Source of the DNA: Microbacterium sp. Root61
GTDB lineage: Bacteria; Actinomycetota; Actinomycetes; Actinomycetales; Microbacteriaceae
Direction: 5' to 3'
NCBI RefSeq assembly: GCF_001427525.1
Contig: NZ_LMGU01000001.1
Span: 2,453,405-2,517,404 of the forward strand
DNA: 64,000 nt
The translations under genes were made by a program, and so were the position numbers. Shown here piece by piece: positions 17,901 to 25,025 of the stretch (positions are counted from its first letter, which is position 1; the number at the start of each line of letters is the position of its first letter). The notes beneath the pieces are model-generated. The model ran no database searches. It saw only the letters and a list, made by a program, of their open reading frames with translations, and was not told the origin of the DNA.

Positions 17901-17975
17901 CACCGCGGAGATCGTGACGACACTGGCTGATGCGACGGCGCGCGGACGCGCTCGCAGCCACGCGAAGGTCTTCAT
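11919..17975 (-). CDS. Giant membrane-anchored propeller / Ig-like / FN3 surface protein
   Basis: 2,018 residues from the ATG at 17975 (MKTFAWLRARPR), which has GAGG 5 nt upstream; an in-frame ATG 18 nt earlier has no SD. A signal anchor lies at about 13-32. Residues about 35-395 repeat short beta motifs (TVLVVDSSQG, TVAVLDRTSGDLWV) suggesting a beta-propeller. Residues 397-1455 hold about eleven cadherin/Ig-like repeats marked by VLxNDxDPDGD-type motifs, which in such domains often bind calcium. Residues 1458-1930 hold five FN3 modules (for example VVLSWTPPANNGAEITGYTV). A small Cys-containing domain ends the protein. It is first in the operon that continues with MoxR, DUF58, pseudo-transglutaminase, phosphatase, kinase and FHA genes, and matches the FN3 protein of the bifidobacterial PFNA cluster in position and architecture. 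An adhesive or wall-spanning role is inferred. Confidence 0.9.
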   Translation of the reverse strand: MKTFAWLRARPRAVASASVVTISAVAITTMAFVYQGFPTTEVDLHDGGVWVTKKSSLLVGHFNHESQVLDGGLRAASDDYDILQTGSTVLVVDSSQGTVTTVDPAMVTLADSADVPGGAKVVLGGSTVAVLDRTSGDLWVMPSEAIGSFQVEGTDPTAELGKNADVTVGVDGTVHALSVADSQILSIRLEAGEPGDPSVHNLEPLDADAESGITAVGSTAVVLSGTMVQTSTGMRTEVPDADGAALQQPSAETTTVALTTKSHLVRVPLDGSEPTEKSSGAQGSPSAPVVLQGCAYSAWSGSAKFIRDCVGDKDDLAVDIEGVDESSVLAFRQNRDVVVLNDVVGGSAWMASESMQRIDNWNDITPPEGDAEEDEQTTEETVETTLPERTPENTVPVATDDDFGVRPGRTTVLPVLDNDNDADGDVLTATVPGGNPALGTIQPINNGAGLQIAVPEDATGADSFVYEVDDGRGGKDTATVRLAVHDWDTNAPPKQKRVTNVAVEAGGTVTYNVLPDWIDPDGDDVFLQAVVPAEGDEADFTSDGRITYRAIGGTQGRKDVTIIVSDGTDVTEGTVRFDVRPVGSTLPITNADHVVVRAGQTATVAPLANDTSSGREQLRLARVDEVADAIVVLDTANKTFSFVSNKPGTYYIQYLVSTGPNGVPGLVRVDVLEDADTDLPPIAVRDVALLPSGGDVLVNVLANDADPAGGILVVQSVTVDPGTGVAVSVLNHETLRISDQSALGAQVRIAYRISNGIQTADGEVVVIPVPAPAQLRPPVANDDQAIVRAGDIVTIPVLENDYHPNGDTIHVAPDLVPPLIKPDEGDLFVSQDVLRFRAPDEPGTVYATYEVTDSTGQKDAGYVTIQVLPVNAETNQAPRPRDIVARTLTGSQVTIAIPMDGIDADGDSVDLIGIASAPKKGRIVEVGADTLVYQAFDDSSGVDTFTYRVRDRLGKEGTASIRIGIAPGEAANQSPYAVKDSVVMRPDRKVAVPVLANDSDPDGDAIGLVKDGLILPEVAGLSAKVEGNRVVVTSPGEPIETSLQYTIRDARGAKGIAVLQVTVAEDVPLQRPVARDDRIRAEDVEEDTVDVEVLANDEDPDGTTKALTVTVQDAGAKVLADGKVRVVLGDEAQLITYTITDEDGLAASAFIRVPSLDSLPPTLTTVTPVEVKSGETIEIKLADHVKAVGGAKVVITEAAKVAAVHSNGADLVKDQTTLVYTSADSYFGQDAITFEVTDGTGPDDPEGRKATLTLPITVLPPDNQPPTFSNGQMDVAPGEDAATLDLLALTRDPDPDDLDDMSYTIVGGSPTGMSASIKGQELQVSAGSNTPKGTTATVKLRISDGQTEAIEGSVTVRVTASTRPLPTANDDTIEEAHQGKTVSVPVLDNDFNPFPDTPLKVTTAITETGEGTVEVSGTNVKVTPDAKFFGTMVVRYRIQDVTTDVDREVEGRIRLTVQGRPDAPGTPTVSSVQDRTVVLSWTPPANNGAEITGYTVKSVAGDYTKKCASTTCTLDGLTNNVKYNFVVIATNRVNDSDPSAPSEEARPDARPDTPNPPTLQFGDRSLKVAWVTPSTPGSPVQSFNLEISPAPPSGVSQKTLVTGNSLTWDGLENGTNYQVRVQAVNLAPDPSSWSAPSAGMVPARAPEAPGAPTTARLSPVGSQAQMQVAWSPPANNGDAISGYSLKVLRGGSLINTIPVAAGQTTQAVVIDASTTDYTFTVSASNKAGMGADSPQSAPRRAFVAPGAPTNVVATTPAANSRIHVTYTPAAGNGATAGEVKYEYNVGSGWRSDWDGTTITAGIANNNSYQVTLRAYTSLDGVRYDGPASAPSGSVAPYGPVNTPGAGASASGTSITYSWSAPADNGRGIQVMQININGGGWQNVGRTGSTSVNHGHSVTGSVQVRAYDTEGQVSAVASASARTADPPQPTYTLSKGTTSGSMPNCSSSSCAFMQLNVTNFPAGNYFVACSDDHEPRFSGKTYYIPANGSVTMSCYYGWTGRQPWLEIDGIGSTPRMTWY

Positions 17976-18104
17976 GGACCTCGGCCTCCTCAAGGGCAGA
18001 GTGCAGGGCGTGGCGGGGGGACCCGACTGCCAAACCGGGCGCGCACTGGGCGAAAAGGAACGCCCACCAGCCTAACCTCGGATTTTCACGCTTCCTGACG
18101 AAAT

Positions 18105-18146
18105 GATGGGTACAATTCCCCATCCGTTCCCCGGGTACCACCCATC
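18105..18146. other. Weak inverted repeat upstream of the giant surface-protein operon
   Basis: Arms GATGGGT (18105-18111) and ACCCATC (18140-18146) pair perfectly around a 28-nt spacer rich in C runs. It lies in the 205-bp gap between the UvrA-like stop and the first operon gene. It could be an operator for the operon or a weak terminator for the UvrA-like gene. I found no convincing -10/-35 pair, so this is noted at low confidence. Confidence 0.25.
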
Positions 18147-18180
18147 GCTCGGATGCGCGGGGCAGGGCGGATGCCGGGGG

Positions 18181-20559
18181 TCAGTCTCCGACGTAGGTGC
18201 GGAGGTGCGTGGCGGTCAGCGTATCGGCGTTGGCCACGAGGTCGGCCGGAGTGCCCTCGAACACGACCGTGCCGCCGTCGTGCCCTGCGCCGGGTCCGAG
18301 GTCGATGATCCAGTCGGCGTGGGCCATCACGGCCTGGTGGTGCTCGATCACGATGACGCTGTTGCCCGCGTCCACGAGCCGGTCGAGCATCGCGAGCATA
18401 TTGTCGACGTCGGCGAGGTGCAGACCGGTCGTCGGCTCGTCGAGCACGTAGATCGCGCCCTTCTTCGCCATGCTGATCGCGAGCTTGAGCCGCTGCCGCT
18501 CTCCGCCGGACAGGGTGTTCAGCGCCTGCCCGAGCGTGATGTACCCGAGCCCGACGTCGCTCAGCCGTGCCAGCATCGCGATGGCGGGGGCCTTCATGCC
18601 CGTGGCGGGCGACGCGAAGAACTCGGATGCCTCGGCCACCGACATCCCGAGCACTTCGGCGATGTTCTTGCCGTCGAGCAGGTACTCCAGCGCCTCGTCG
18701 GAGAAGCCGGTACCCTCGCACAGCTCGCACAGGGTCTCGACAGTCGACGCGAAGCCGAGCTCGGTGATGATGACGCCGAGGCCCTTGCAGGCGAGGCAGG
18801 CACCCTCGGAGTTGGCGCTGAAGAACGCGGGCTTCACGCCGTTCGCCTTCGCGAACGCGGCGCGGATGCCGTCCAGCAGCCCGGTGTAGGTCGCCGGGCT
18901 GCTGCGGCGCGACCCCTTGATGGCGGACTGGTCCACCACGACGACGTCGTCGTACGCGGGGATGTTGCCGTGGATCAGCGACGACTTGCCCGACCCGGCG
19001 ACACCCGTCACGACCGTGAGGATGCCGAGCGGCACATCGACGTCGACGCCCTTCAGGTTGTGCTGGGTCGCCCCCCGGATCTCGAGGTGCCCCTTCGCCG
19101 CACGCACCTCGGGCTTGAGCTGCGCCCGGTGATCGAAGTGCCGGCCGGTGAGCGTGCCGGAGGACCGCAGCCCCGCGACATCCCCCGTGAACATGATCTC
19201 GCCGCCGTGCCGCCCCGCGCCGGGGCCGAGGTCCACGACGTGGTCGGCGATCGCGATGACCTCGGGCTTGTGCTCGACGACGAGCACCGTGTTGCCCTTG
19301 TCGCGCAGCAGCCGCAGCAGCGCGTTCATCCGTTCGATGTCGTGCGGGTGCAGCCCCGCGGTCGGCTCGTCGAAGACGTAGGTGATGTCGGTCAGGCTCG
19401 AGCCGAGGTGACGGATCATCTTCGTGCGCTGCGCCTCGCCGCCCGACAGCGTGCCGGACGCGCGGTCGAGCGACAGGTAGCCCAGACCGATGTCGACGAA
19501 CGAGTCGACCGTGTCGCGGATGCCCTGCATCAGCGGCGCGACCTCGGCGTCCTCGACCGTGCGCAACCACACCGCGAGGTCGGTGATCTGCATGGCCGCG
19601 GCATCCGCGATGCTGATGCCGTTGATCTTCGAGGACCGTGCGCCGTCGTTGAGCCGCGTGCCGCCGCAGTCGGGGCAGTCCGTGAACTTGACGGCCCGCT
19701 CGACGAAGGCCCGGATGTGCGGCTGCAGTGCGTCGCGGTCCTTCTTGAGGAAGCTCGCCGTGATCTTCGGGATGAGGCCTTCGTAGGTCATGTTGATCCC
19801 CTGGATCTTGACCTTCGTCGGCTCCTTGTAGAGGAAGTCGTGGCGTTCCTGCTCGGTGTAGTCCTTGATGGGCTTCTGCGGGTCCACGAACCCCGACTCG
19901 GTGAAGCCGCGGACCATCCAGCCGTCCACGCTGTAGCCGGGGATCGTGAGCGCGCCTTCGGCGAGCGACTTGGAGCTGTCGAACAGCTCGTCGAGGTCGA
20001 CGTCGCTCACTTCGCCGAGACCCTCGCACCGCGGGCACATACCGCCCGTGATCTCGAACGAGCGGCGCTCCTTCTTGCCCTTGTTCGGTCCGGTCTCGAT
20101 CTCGATCGCCCCGGCACCCTTGACCGAGGGGACGTTGAAGGAGAACGCCTGGGGCGACCCGACGTGCGGCTGGCCGAGGCGGCTGAACAGCATCCGGAGC
20201 ATGGCGTGCACGTCCGTCGCGGTGCCGACGGTGGAACGGGCGTTGGCGCCCATTCGCTCCTGGTCGACCAGGATGGCGGCACTGAGGTTCTCCAGCGCGT
20301 CGACCTCGGGGCGGCCCGGCGTCGCCATGAACTGCTGCACGAACGTCGGGTACGACTCGTTGATCGCTCGCTGCGACTCCGCCGCGATCGTGCCGAAGAC
20401 GAGCGAGGACTTGCCCGACCCGCTGACCCCGGTGAAGACGGTGAGCCGCCGCTTGGGCAGATCGACGCTGATGTTCTTCAGGTTGTTCTCGCGGGCGCCG
20501 ACGACGCGGATCACTCCGTGCGAGTCGGCGACGTGGGCGGATGCTGCGGCTTCAGGCAT
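18181..20559 (-). CDS. UvrA-like ABC ATPase (drug-resistance type, no UvrB-binding domain)
   Basis: 792 residues, shorter than canonical UvrA (about 950) and close in size to DrrC-type proteins. Two ABC modules: Walker A at GVSGSGKSSLVFG and GVAGSGKSSLIHG, signatures LSGGEAQRTKM and LSGGERQRLKL, and zinc-type Cys clusters CPRCEG, CPDCGG, CLACKG and CELCEG. After the first Walker A the chain goes almost directly to the Q-loop/zinc region, so the UvrB-interaction domain appears absent. Proteins of this class are linked to resistance to DNA-binding drugs rather than general excision repair. GGAGGA lies 7 nt before the ATG. Upstream is palindromic element A1. Confidence 0.88.
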   Translation of the reverse strand: MPEAAASAHVADSHGVIRVVGARENNLKNISVDLPKRRLTVFTGVSGSGKSSLVFGTIAAESQRAINESYPTFVQQFMATPGRPEVDALENLSAAILVDQERMGANARSTVGTATDVHAMLRMLFSRLGQPHVGSPQAFSFNVPSVKGAGAIEIETGPNKGKKERRSFEITGGMCPRCEGLGEVSDVDLDELFDSSKSLAEGALTIPGYSVDGWMVRGFTESGFVDPQKPIKDYTEQERHDFLYKEPTKVKIQGINMTYEGLIPKITASFLKKDRDALQPHIRAFVERAVKFTDCPDCGGTRLNDGARSSKINGISIADAAAMQITDLAVWLRTVEDAEVAPLMQGIRDTVDSFVDIGLGYLSLDRASGTLSGGEAQRTKMIRHLGSSLTDITYVFDEPTAGLHPHDIERMNALLRLLRDKGNTVLVVEHKPEVIAIADHVVDLGPGAGRHGGEIMFTGDVAGLRSSGTLTGRHFDHRAQLKPEVRAAKGHLEIRGATQHNLKGVDVDVPLGILTVVTGVAGSGKSSLIHGNIPAYDDVVVVDQSAIKGSRRSSPATYTGLLDGIRAAFAKANGVKPAFFSANSEGACLACKGLGVIITELGFASTVETLCELCEGTGFSDEALEYLLDGKNIAEVLGMSVAEASEFFASPATGMKAPAIAMLARLSDVGLGYITLGQALNTLSGGERQRLKLAISMAKKGAIYVLDEPTTGLHLADVDNMLAMLDRLVDAGNSVIVIEHHQAVMAHADWIIDLGPGAGHDGGTVVFEGTPADLVANADTLTATHLRTYVGD

Positions 20560-20645
20560 GTCGGTTTCCTCCGGGAAGTCAGACTAGCGTCCAGTCTCGC
20601 GGCCATTCCGGACAGTCTGCTTCCTCGATCCTGCGCGCCCCATAC

Positions 20646-20716
20646 CGCGAGACTGCAACCGAGGGTCGAGACTGCGGGTATTGCCCACAGTCTCGACGTC
20701 CCGTTGCAGTCTCGCG
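20646..20716. repeat. Nested palindrome, family A copy 1
   Basis: A 71-bp compound inverted repeat between the flavin-fusion stop and the UvrA-like start. The outer arms are a perfect 14-bp pair (20646-20659 with 20703-20716, CGCGAGACTGCAAC). The inner arms are a perfect 10-bp pair (20665-20674 with 20688-20697, GTCGAGACTG). The centre is GGGTATTGCCC. The same framework recurs at 25026-25092 with a different but still paired inner stem. It could act as a terminator, RNA element or REP-like repeat. Confidence 0.8.
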
Positions 20717-20775
20717 CGAAATCCGAGCGAGCGGATGCAGCGATGCCGGATGGCGACGCGCCGCAGGCCGGCGCG

Positions 20776-23001
20776 TCAGCCCGTGATCGCGAAGTTGTCG
20801 ACGAAGATCCCGTCGGGGTCGACCTCGGCCTTGATGGCGCGCAGGCGCTCCAGCGTCGCGGGCGGGAAGGCCTCGCCGATCCGCTCGGGCCGCAGCGAGC
20901 TGTCGAAGCTCAGGTAGAGGCCCTGCGTGTGCGCGGCGAGATCCGCCCAGGAGCGGTCCAGCCGCGCATGGTTCGCGCCCATCGCGACCACGGAGAAGTT
21001 CGCCGAGCGGTGCGCATACGCGGTCGCGTCGTCCGCGACATCCGCCACGGCACCTCCGACCGAACGCAGCTGGAAGAAGTAGGTGTCGCCGGATTCCAGC
21101 ATCCGCTCGGCCGCCTGCGCGAACTCGGGCGTGATGTGGTTCACGAGCGCCGAACGCGATGTCGGCTCGCCCGCGCCGTACTGCGGCCCGAGGTCGGCGT
21201 TGGCCATGACCCGCGCGTAGGTGGTGAGCTGCACCGACTGCTGCACGAGCGGCGCGAGCTCGGCGAAGGGCTGAAGGCGCGCGATGATCGTGTCGGGATC
21301 GGCCGAGTCGACGACGGCGTACAGCTGCGCGATGCGCGGCTCCCCCGGACGACGACCGCCCATCAGGAGGAACGCGGTGAGATCCCGCGGGGATGACTCG
21401 ACGATCCGGCCGTACCCCTCGAGGAACTCGGCGGTGTCGTCGAGCTGGAACGCGAGCTGCGCCCAGCCCACCTCGCCGACCTCGTCGACCTCGAACTCGA
21501 AGGCCGTGACGATGCCGACGTTCGAGCCGGCGCCGCGCACTGCCCAGAACAGGTCGGGGTGGGTCTCGGCATCCGTCCGCACGATGCTGCCGTCGGCGAG
21601 CACGAGCTCCGCCGCACGCAGCTGGTCGATCGTGAGGCCGTGTTCGCGTGCCAGGAAGCCGATGCCGCCGGCGGTCGCGAGACCGCCCACACCCACGCCG
21701 CCGTAGTCGCCCGAACTGAGCGCCCAGCCGTGCTCGCCGAGCGCGGCCGCGACCTCCATCCATCGGGCGCCGGGCCCGATCCGCACGAGGCGACGCTCGA
21801 TGTCGAGCACCTCGATCTCGTTCATGCGACGCAGATCGATGACGATGCCGCCGTCGTTGGTGCTGCGGCCGCTGATGCCGTGGCCTCCCGAGCGCACCGA
21901 GAGTGCAGCATCCGGATGCCGTCGCGCGAAGGCGATCGCCTCGACGACCTGGGCCGGCGAGTCCGGCTGCAGCACGATGCCGGGCGCACCGCCGCGCATG
22001 TACGTCGCACGCACCTCGGAGTAGTCGAAGTCGCCCGGCTCGATCGCGCGGAGCCCCTCGGGCACATCGTCGTAGGCGATGCCGGCGCGACGGGCGGAGA
22101 GCGCGGTCGCGGAGCGGACGGATGCCTCGGACGTGCCCCGTTCGCCGCGCTCGCGTGCGACGAGCTCGCGCACGGCCGGAGCGATCTCCTGTCCGAAGCT
22201 CTCGATCAGACGGGGGTCGTCGCCGGCGAGGATGAACGTGCTCATGCCGTCCTCGAGCGCCAGCTCGGCGATTCGCTCGGCGAACTCGCCGGGATCGGCG
22301 GCGAGCTGTCCGATGTTGGCCAGGCGGCGGATCTCCCGCGGATCGCGCCCGACGGACTCGGCGGCGGCGTCGATGGCCGCATTGCCGGCGGCCAGCTCGC
22401 CCGGCTTCATGTAGCCCAGCGACGGCAGCCAGCCGTCGCCCTTGCGTCCCGTGAGCGCGAGCATGCGCGGCTTGTAGGCACCGATCCAGATGGGCACGTC
22501 ATGCGCCGGACGCGGGCCGCGCTTGGCCCCGTGCACGCGGTGGTAGCGGCCGTCGGTGAAGGCGCCGCGCTTCTCGCTCGTGTCCCACAGCTCGCGGATG
22601 ACGTCGATCGCCTCTTCGAGCGCGGTCACGGCCTGACCCGGAGTGAGCCGGGTGCCGCCCATCGCCTCGATCGCGTCCCAGAAGCCGCCCGCGCCGAGGG
22701 CGAGGTCGAAGCGCCCGCCAGAGAGCAGGTCGAGGCTCGCGGCCGACCGTGCGATGACGGCGGGCGGGCGCAGCGGAACGTTCAGCACGTTGGGGGCGAT
22801 GCGGATGCTCTCGGTCCGCGCCGCGATGAACGACATCAGTGTCCAGGTGTCGAGGAACGACGGCTGGTACGGGTGGTCCTGGAAGGTGACGAGATCGAGG
22901 CCCGATGCCTCGGCCACCTGTGACAGCAGTACCGGCGCTTCAGGGTTCGCCGCTCCCGGCGTGATGAATGCCCCGAATTCCAGCCGATGCCCGTAGTCCA
23001 T
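20776..23001 (-). CDS. Fusion: luciferase-like (LLM) oxidoreductase + FAD-linked (PCMH/BBE) oxidase
   Basis: 741 residues with two flavin-enzyme halves. Residues 1-275 are a bacterial luciferase-like monooxygenase/F420- or FMN-dependent domain (LEFGAFITPGA, LSGGRFDLALGAGG, VPIWIGAYKPRML). Residues about 300-741 are a vanillyl-alcohol-oxidase-fold FAD domain: SVRSGGHGISGRS carries the usual His for 8-alpha-histidyl FAD, GVGVGGLATAGG follows, and the C-terminus resembles a shortened BBE region ending in PDGIFVDNFAITG. The Cys used for a second FAD bond in bicovalent enzymes is absent (DYGGVGVGG). No frameshift or internal stop is seen, so the fusion looks genuine. The substrate is unknown. Confidence 0.85.
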   Translation of the reverse strand: MDYGHRLEFGAFITPGAANPEAPVLLSQVAEASGLDLVTFQDHPYQPSFLDTWTLMSFIAARTESIRIAPNVLNVPLRPPAVIARSAASLDLLSGGRFDLALGAGGFWDAIEAMGGTRLTPGQAVTALEEAIDVIRELWDTSEKRGAFTDGRYHRVHGAKRGPRPAHDVPIWIGAYKPRMLALTGRKGDGWLPSLGYMKPGELAAGNAAIDAAAESVGRDPREIRRLANIGQLAADPGEFAERIAELALEDGMSTFILAGDDPRLIESFGQEIAPAVRELVARERGERGTSEASVRSATALSARRAGIAYDDVPEGLRAIEPGDFDYSEVRATYMRGGAPGIVLQPDSPAQVVEAIAFARRHPDAALSVRSGGHGISGRSTNDGGIVIDLRRMNEIEVLDIERRLVRIGPGARWMEVAAALGEHGWALSSGDYGGVGVGGLATAGGIGFLAREHGLTIDQLRAAELVLADGSIVRTDAETHPDLFWAVRGAGSNVGIVTAFEFEVDEVGEVGWAQLAFQLDDTAEFLEGYGRIVESSPRDLTAFLLMGGRRPGEPRIAQLYAVVDSADPDTIIARLQPFAELAPLVQQSVQLTTYARVMANADLGPQYGAGEPTSRSALVNHITPEFAQAAERMLESGDTYFFQLRSVGGAVADVADDATAYAHRSANFSVVAMGANHARLDRSWADLAAHTQGLYLSFDSSLRPERIGEAFPPATLERLRAIKAEVDPDGIFVDNFAITG

Positions 23002-23043
23002 GATTCATTCCAACGAATAGAAGCGCCGGATCATTCCGTACCG

Positions 23044-23616
23044 CTACGCGGCCCGCCAGCAGCCGTGCACGTGATCGTCGACCATGCCCGCGGACTGCAT
23101 CAGCGCGTACATCGTGGTGGACCCGACGAAGCGGAACCCGCGCTTGCGGAGGGCCTTGCTCATGGCCTCGGACTCGAGGGTGACGGCGGGCACTTCGGCG
23201 AAGGAGGACGGGCGTGCCCGCGGCGCCGGCGCGAATGACCACATGAACTCATCGAGCTCCCCAGTTGGCATCTCGAGCACGAGCTGCGCGTTCGAGATGG
23301 TCGCGAGGATCTTCGCGCGGTTGCGGATGATCCCGGCATGCGCCATCAGCCGCTCCACGTCGGTCTCGTCGTACGCGGCGACGGTGGCGGGGTCGAAGCC
23401 GGCGAACACCTCGCGGAACCGAGGGCGCTTGCGCAGGATCGTGATCCACGACAGCCCCGCCTGGAACCCCTCGAGCGCCATCTTCTCGAAGAGCTCGCGG
23501 TCGCCGTGCAGCGGCATCCCCCACTCCTCGTCGTGGTAGCGCCGGTACTCCGCGTCATCCCCCACCCATGCGCACCGCGCGACGTCATCGGGACCGAGGC
23601 GGATGTCGAGGCTCAT
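23044..23616 (-). CDS. tag: DNA-3-methyladenine glycosylase I
   Basis: 190 residues, normal for Tag. It removes 3-methyladenine from alkylated DNA in base excision repair. Motifs include the N-terminal CAWVGDD, YHDEEWGMPLHGDRELFEKM, FQAGLSWITILRKR, and a C-terminal VDDHVHGCW; the Cys and His residues at the two ends are the family's zinc ligands. GGAGG lies just before the ATG. It is 42 bp downstream of the flavin-fusion gene, so the two may share a transcript, but no functional link is evident. Confidence 0.96.
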   Translation of the reverse strand: MSLDIRLGPDDVARCAWVGDDAEYRRYHDEEWGMPLHGDRELFEKMALEGFQAGLSWITILRKRPRFREVFAGFDPATVAAYDETDVERLMAHAGIIRNRAKILATISNAQLVLEMPTGELDEFMWSFAPAPRARPSSFAEVPAVTLESEAMSKALRKRGFRFVGSTTMYALMQSAGMVDDHVHGCWRAA

Positions 23617-23685
23617 GCCTCCAGGCTAGGCCGGGCGCGCGACATCCGGGGGGGTGGGGCTGCCTGACACGGGCGCGGGAGCGGC

Positions 23686-24846
23686 TCAGGCCGCAGGCAG
23701 CAGCCGCTCGGCCAGTTCCGGGAACGCGCGCAGCACCATGTCGACGAGCTCGGACGCGGGCCGGGTCAGCGGATCGGTCACCGGAAGGTCCAGCTCGAGT
23801 CGGTGCTCGGCGATGGTCGCGGTGAGTTCGTCCGCGGTCAGGTTCTCATGGTTGATCGTGACGCCGATGACGGTGGTGTCCGCGAACGCCTCGATGAGGG
23901 CGATCTCGCTGGCAGCGGTCGGCATCGCGACCATGGGGAAGTCGCCGAGCACCTGGCGCGCGGGCGCGTGCTGCACGATGACTCCGGCGGGCCGGCTCCC
24001 CCGCAGGATGTGCGCCGACGTGAGATAGGCCGGATGGCTCAGGGCGCCCTGACCCTCGACGATGATGATGTCCGGGTCCTCGCCCTCGAAGGCGCGCACG
24101 ACCTGGTGCTCGACCTCGCCGGAGCAGAACTGGGGGACGAGCGCATCGAGGGCGACACCGTATTTGCCGCCCTGGATCAGGGTCGTCTGGCCGGTGCCGA
24201 CCATCACGGCGTTGATCCCGCGCGCGACGAGCGCCTGCACCAGGAGGGTCGAGGTGGTGCGCTTGCCGATCGCGCCGTCCGTGCCGAGCACCGCGATCCG
24301 CGGGCAGGTGACGTCGAAGATGCGGCCGGAGAAGAGGTGCAGGTCGCGCTTGGCCTTGGGCTGGCGCACATCGGTGATGGTCACACCGGCGAGCAGGGCC
24401 GCGGCGACGAACTCGGCGTCATCGTTGAGGAACTCGTGCAATCCGTTGATCACGTGCATGCCGCGGGCGATGCCATCCAGCAGCACGAGGCGCTGGGCAT
24501 CGGAGAGCAGTCCATCGGCGGGCGCGACGCCGCAGATCAGGTAGTCGGGAACATGACCGGCGTGGGCGATCGCCTCGGCGAGGTCTGTGAGGATCGGGAT
24601 GCCGTTGGCCACGCCATCCAGGAACATGCCCGCATCCCGGCCGGCCTGGCGGCTGTCCAGCACGCTGAGGATCTCGTACTTCTCCGAATGCCGGACCAGA
24701 CCGTTGGCGGTCTTGCCGTCCTGCTCACCGAACTGCGCCTCGCAGTAGACGATCGCGGTGGAGCCGGTGGGGAGGGCGAACGGCGCTGCCGGAGTGGCCT
24801 CACGTTCCTGCGTACTCGCGGCGGAAGAAACGGTGAACGAAGGCAT
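23686..24846 (-). CDS. DUF1611 family protein (DgcN-like)
   Basis: 386 residues starting at MPSFTVSS, with AGAGGA 6 nt upstream. DUF1611 proteins have an N-terminal Rossmann-like region (here about 25-160) and a C-terminal P-loop-like region (GTDGAIGKRTTSTLL near 205, VEGQGALSHPAYLTS near 285). Some members have been described as D-glutamate N-acetyltransferases (DgcN) that work with an enolase-superfamily partner; no such partner is next door here, so the substrate remains open. The SD lies in the 3' arm of a perfect 6-bp hairpin (24853-24872). Confidence 0.82.
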   Translation of the reverse strand: MPSFTVSSAASTQEREATPAAPFALPTGSTAIVYCEAQFGEQDGKTANGLVRHSEKYEILSVLDSRQAGRDAGMFLDGVANGIPILTDLAEAIAHAGHVPDYLICGVAPADGLLSDAQRLVLLDGIARGMHVINGLHEFLNDDAEFVAAALLAGVTITDVRQPKAKRDLHLFSGRIFDVTCPRIAVLGTDGAIGKRTTSTLLVQALVARGINAVMVGTGQTTLIQGGKYGVALDALVPQFCSGEVEHQVVRAFEGEDPDIIIVEGQGALSHPAYLTSAHILRGSRPAGVIVQHAPARQVLGDFPMVAMPTAASEIALIEAFADTTVIGVTINHENLTADELTATIAEHRLELDLPVTDPLTRPASELVDMVLRAFPELAERLLPAA

Positions 24847-24852
24847 GAGGTT

Positions 24853-24872
24853 CCTCTGAGAAGTCCCAGAGG
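24853..24872 (-). promoter_or_regulatory. Hairpin covering the SD of the DUF1611 gene
   Basis: On the minus strand CCTCTG, an 8-nt loop, then CAGAGG, immediately followed by AACCTC and the ATG. The 3' arm contains the AGAGG Shine-Dalgarno, so a folded leader would hide the ribosome site. This could give modest translational control; it may also be chance, since the stem is only 6 bp. Confidence 0.45.
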
Positions 24873-25025
24873 AGGCGACGGGATCGTGGCCGGGCGACAG
24901 TGCCCAACGGTCAACGAGTGATCTGCCCTGAGTGGCGGCAAGAGTGCCGACATCTCGACAGTAGCCCGCCAACCTGTGAAGCGTCCGGCGCCGCCGTGCC
25001 ACGCGTCACCCCACCCCAAGTACCG

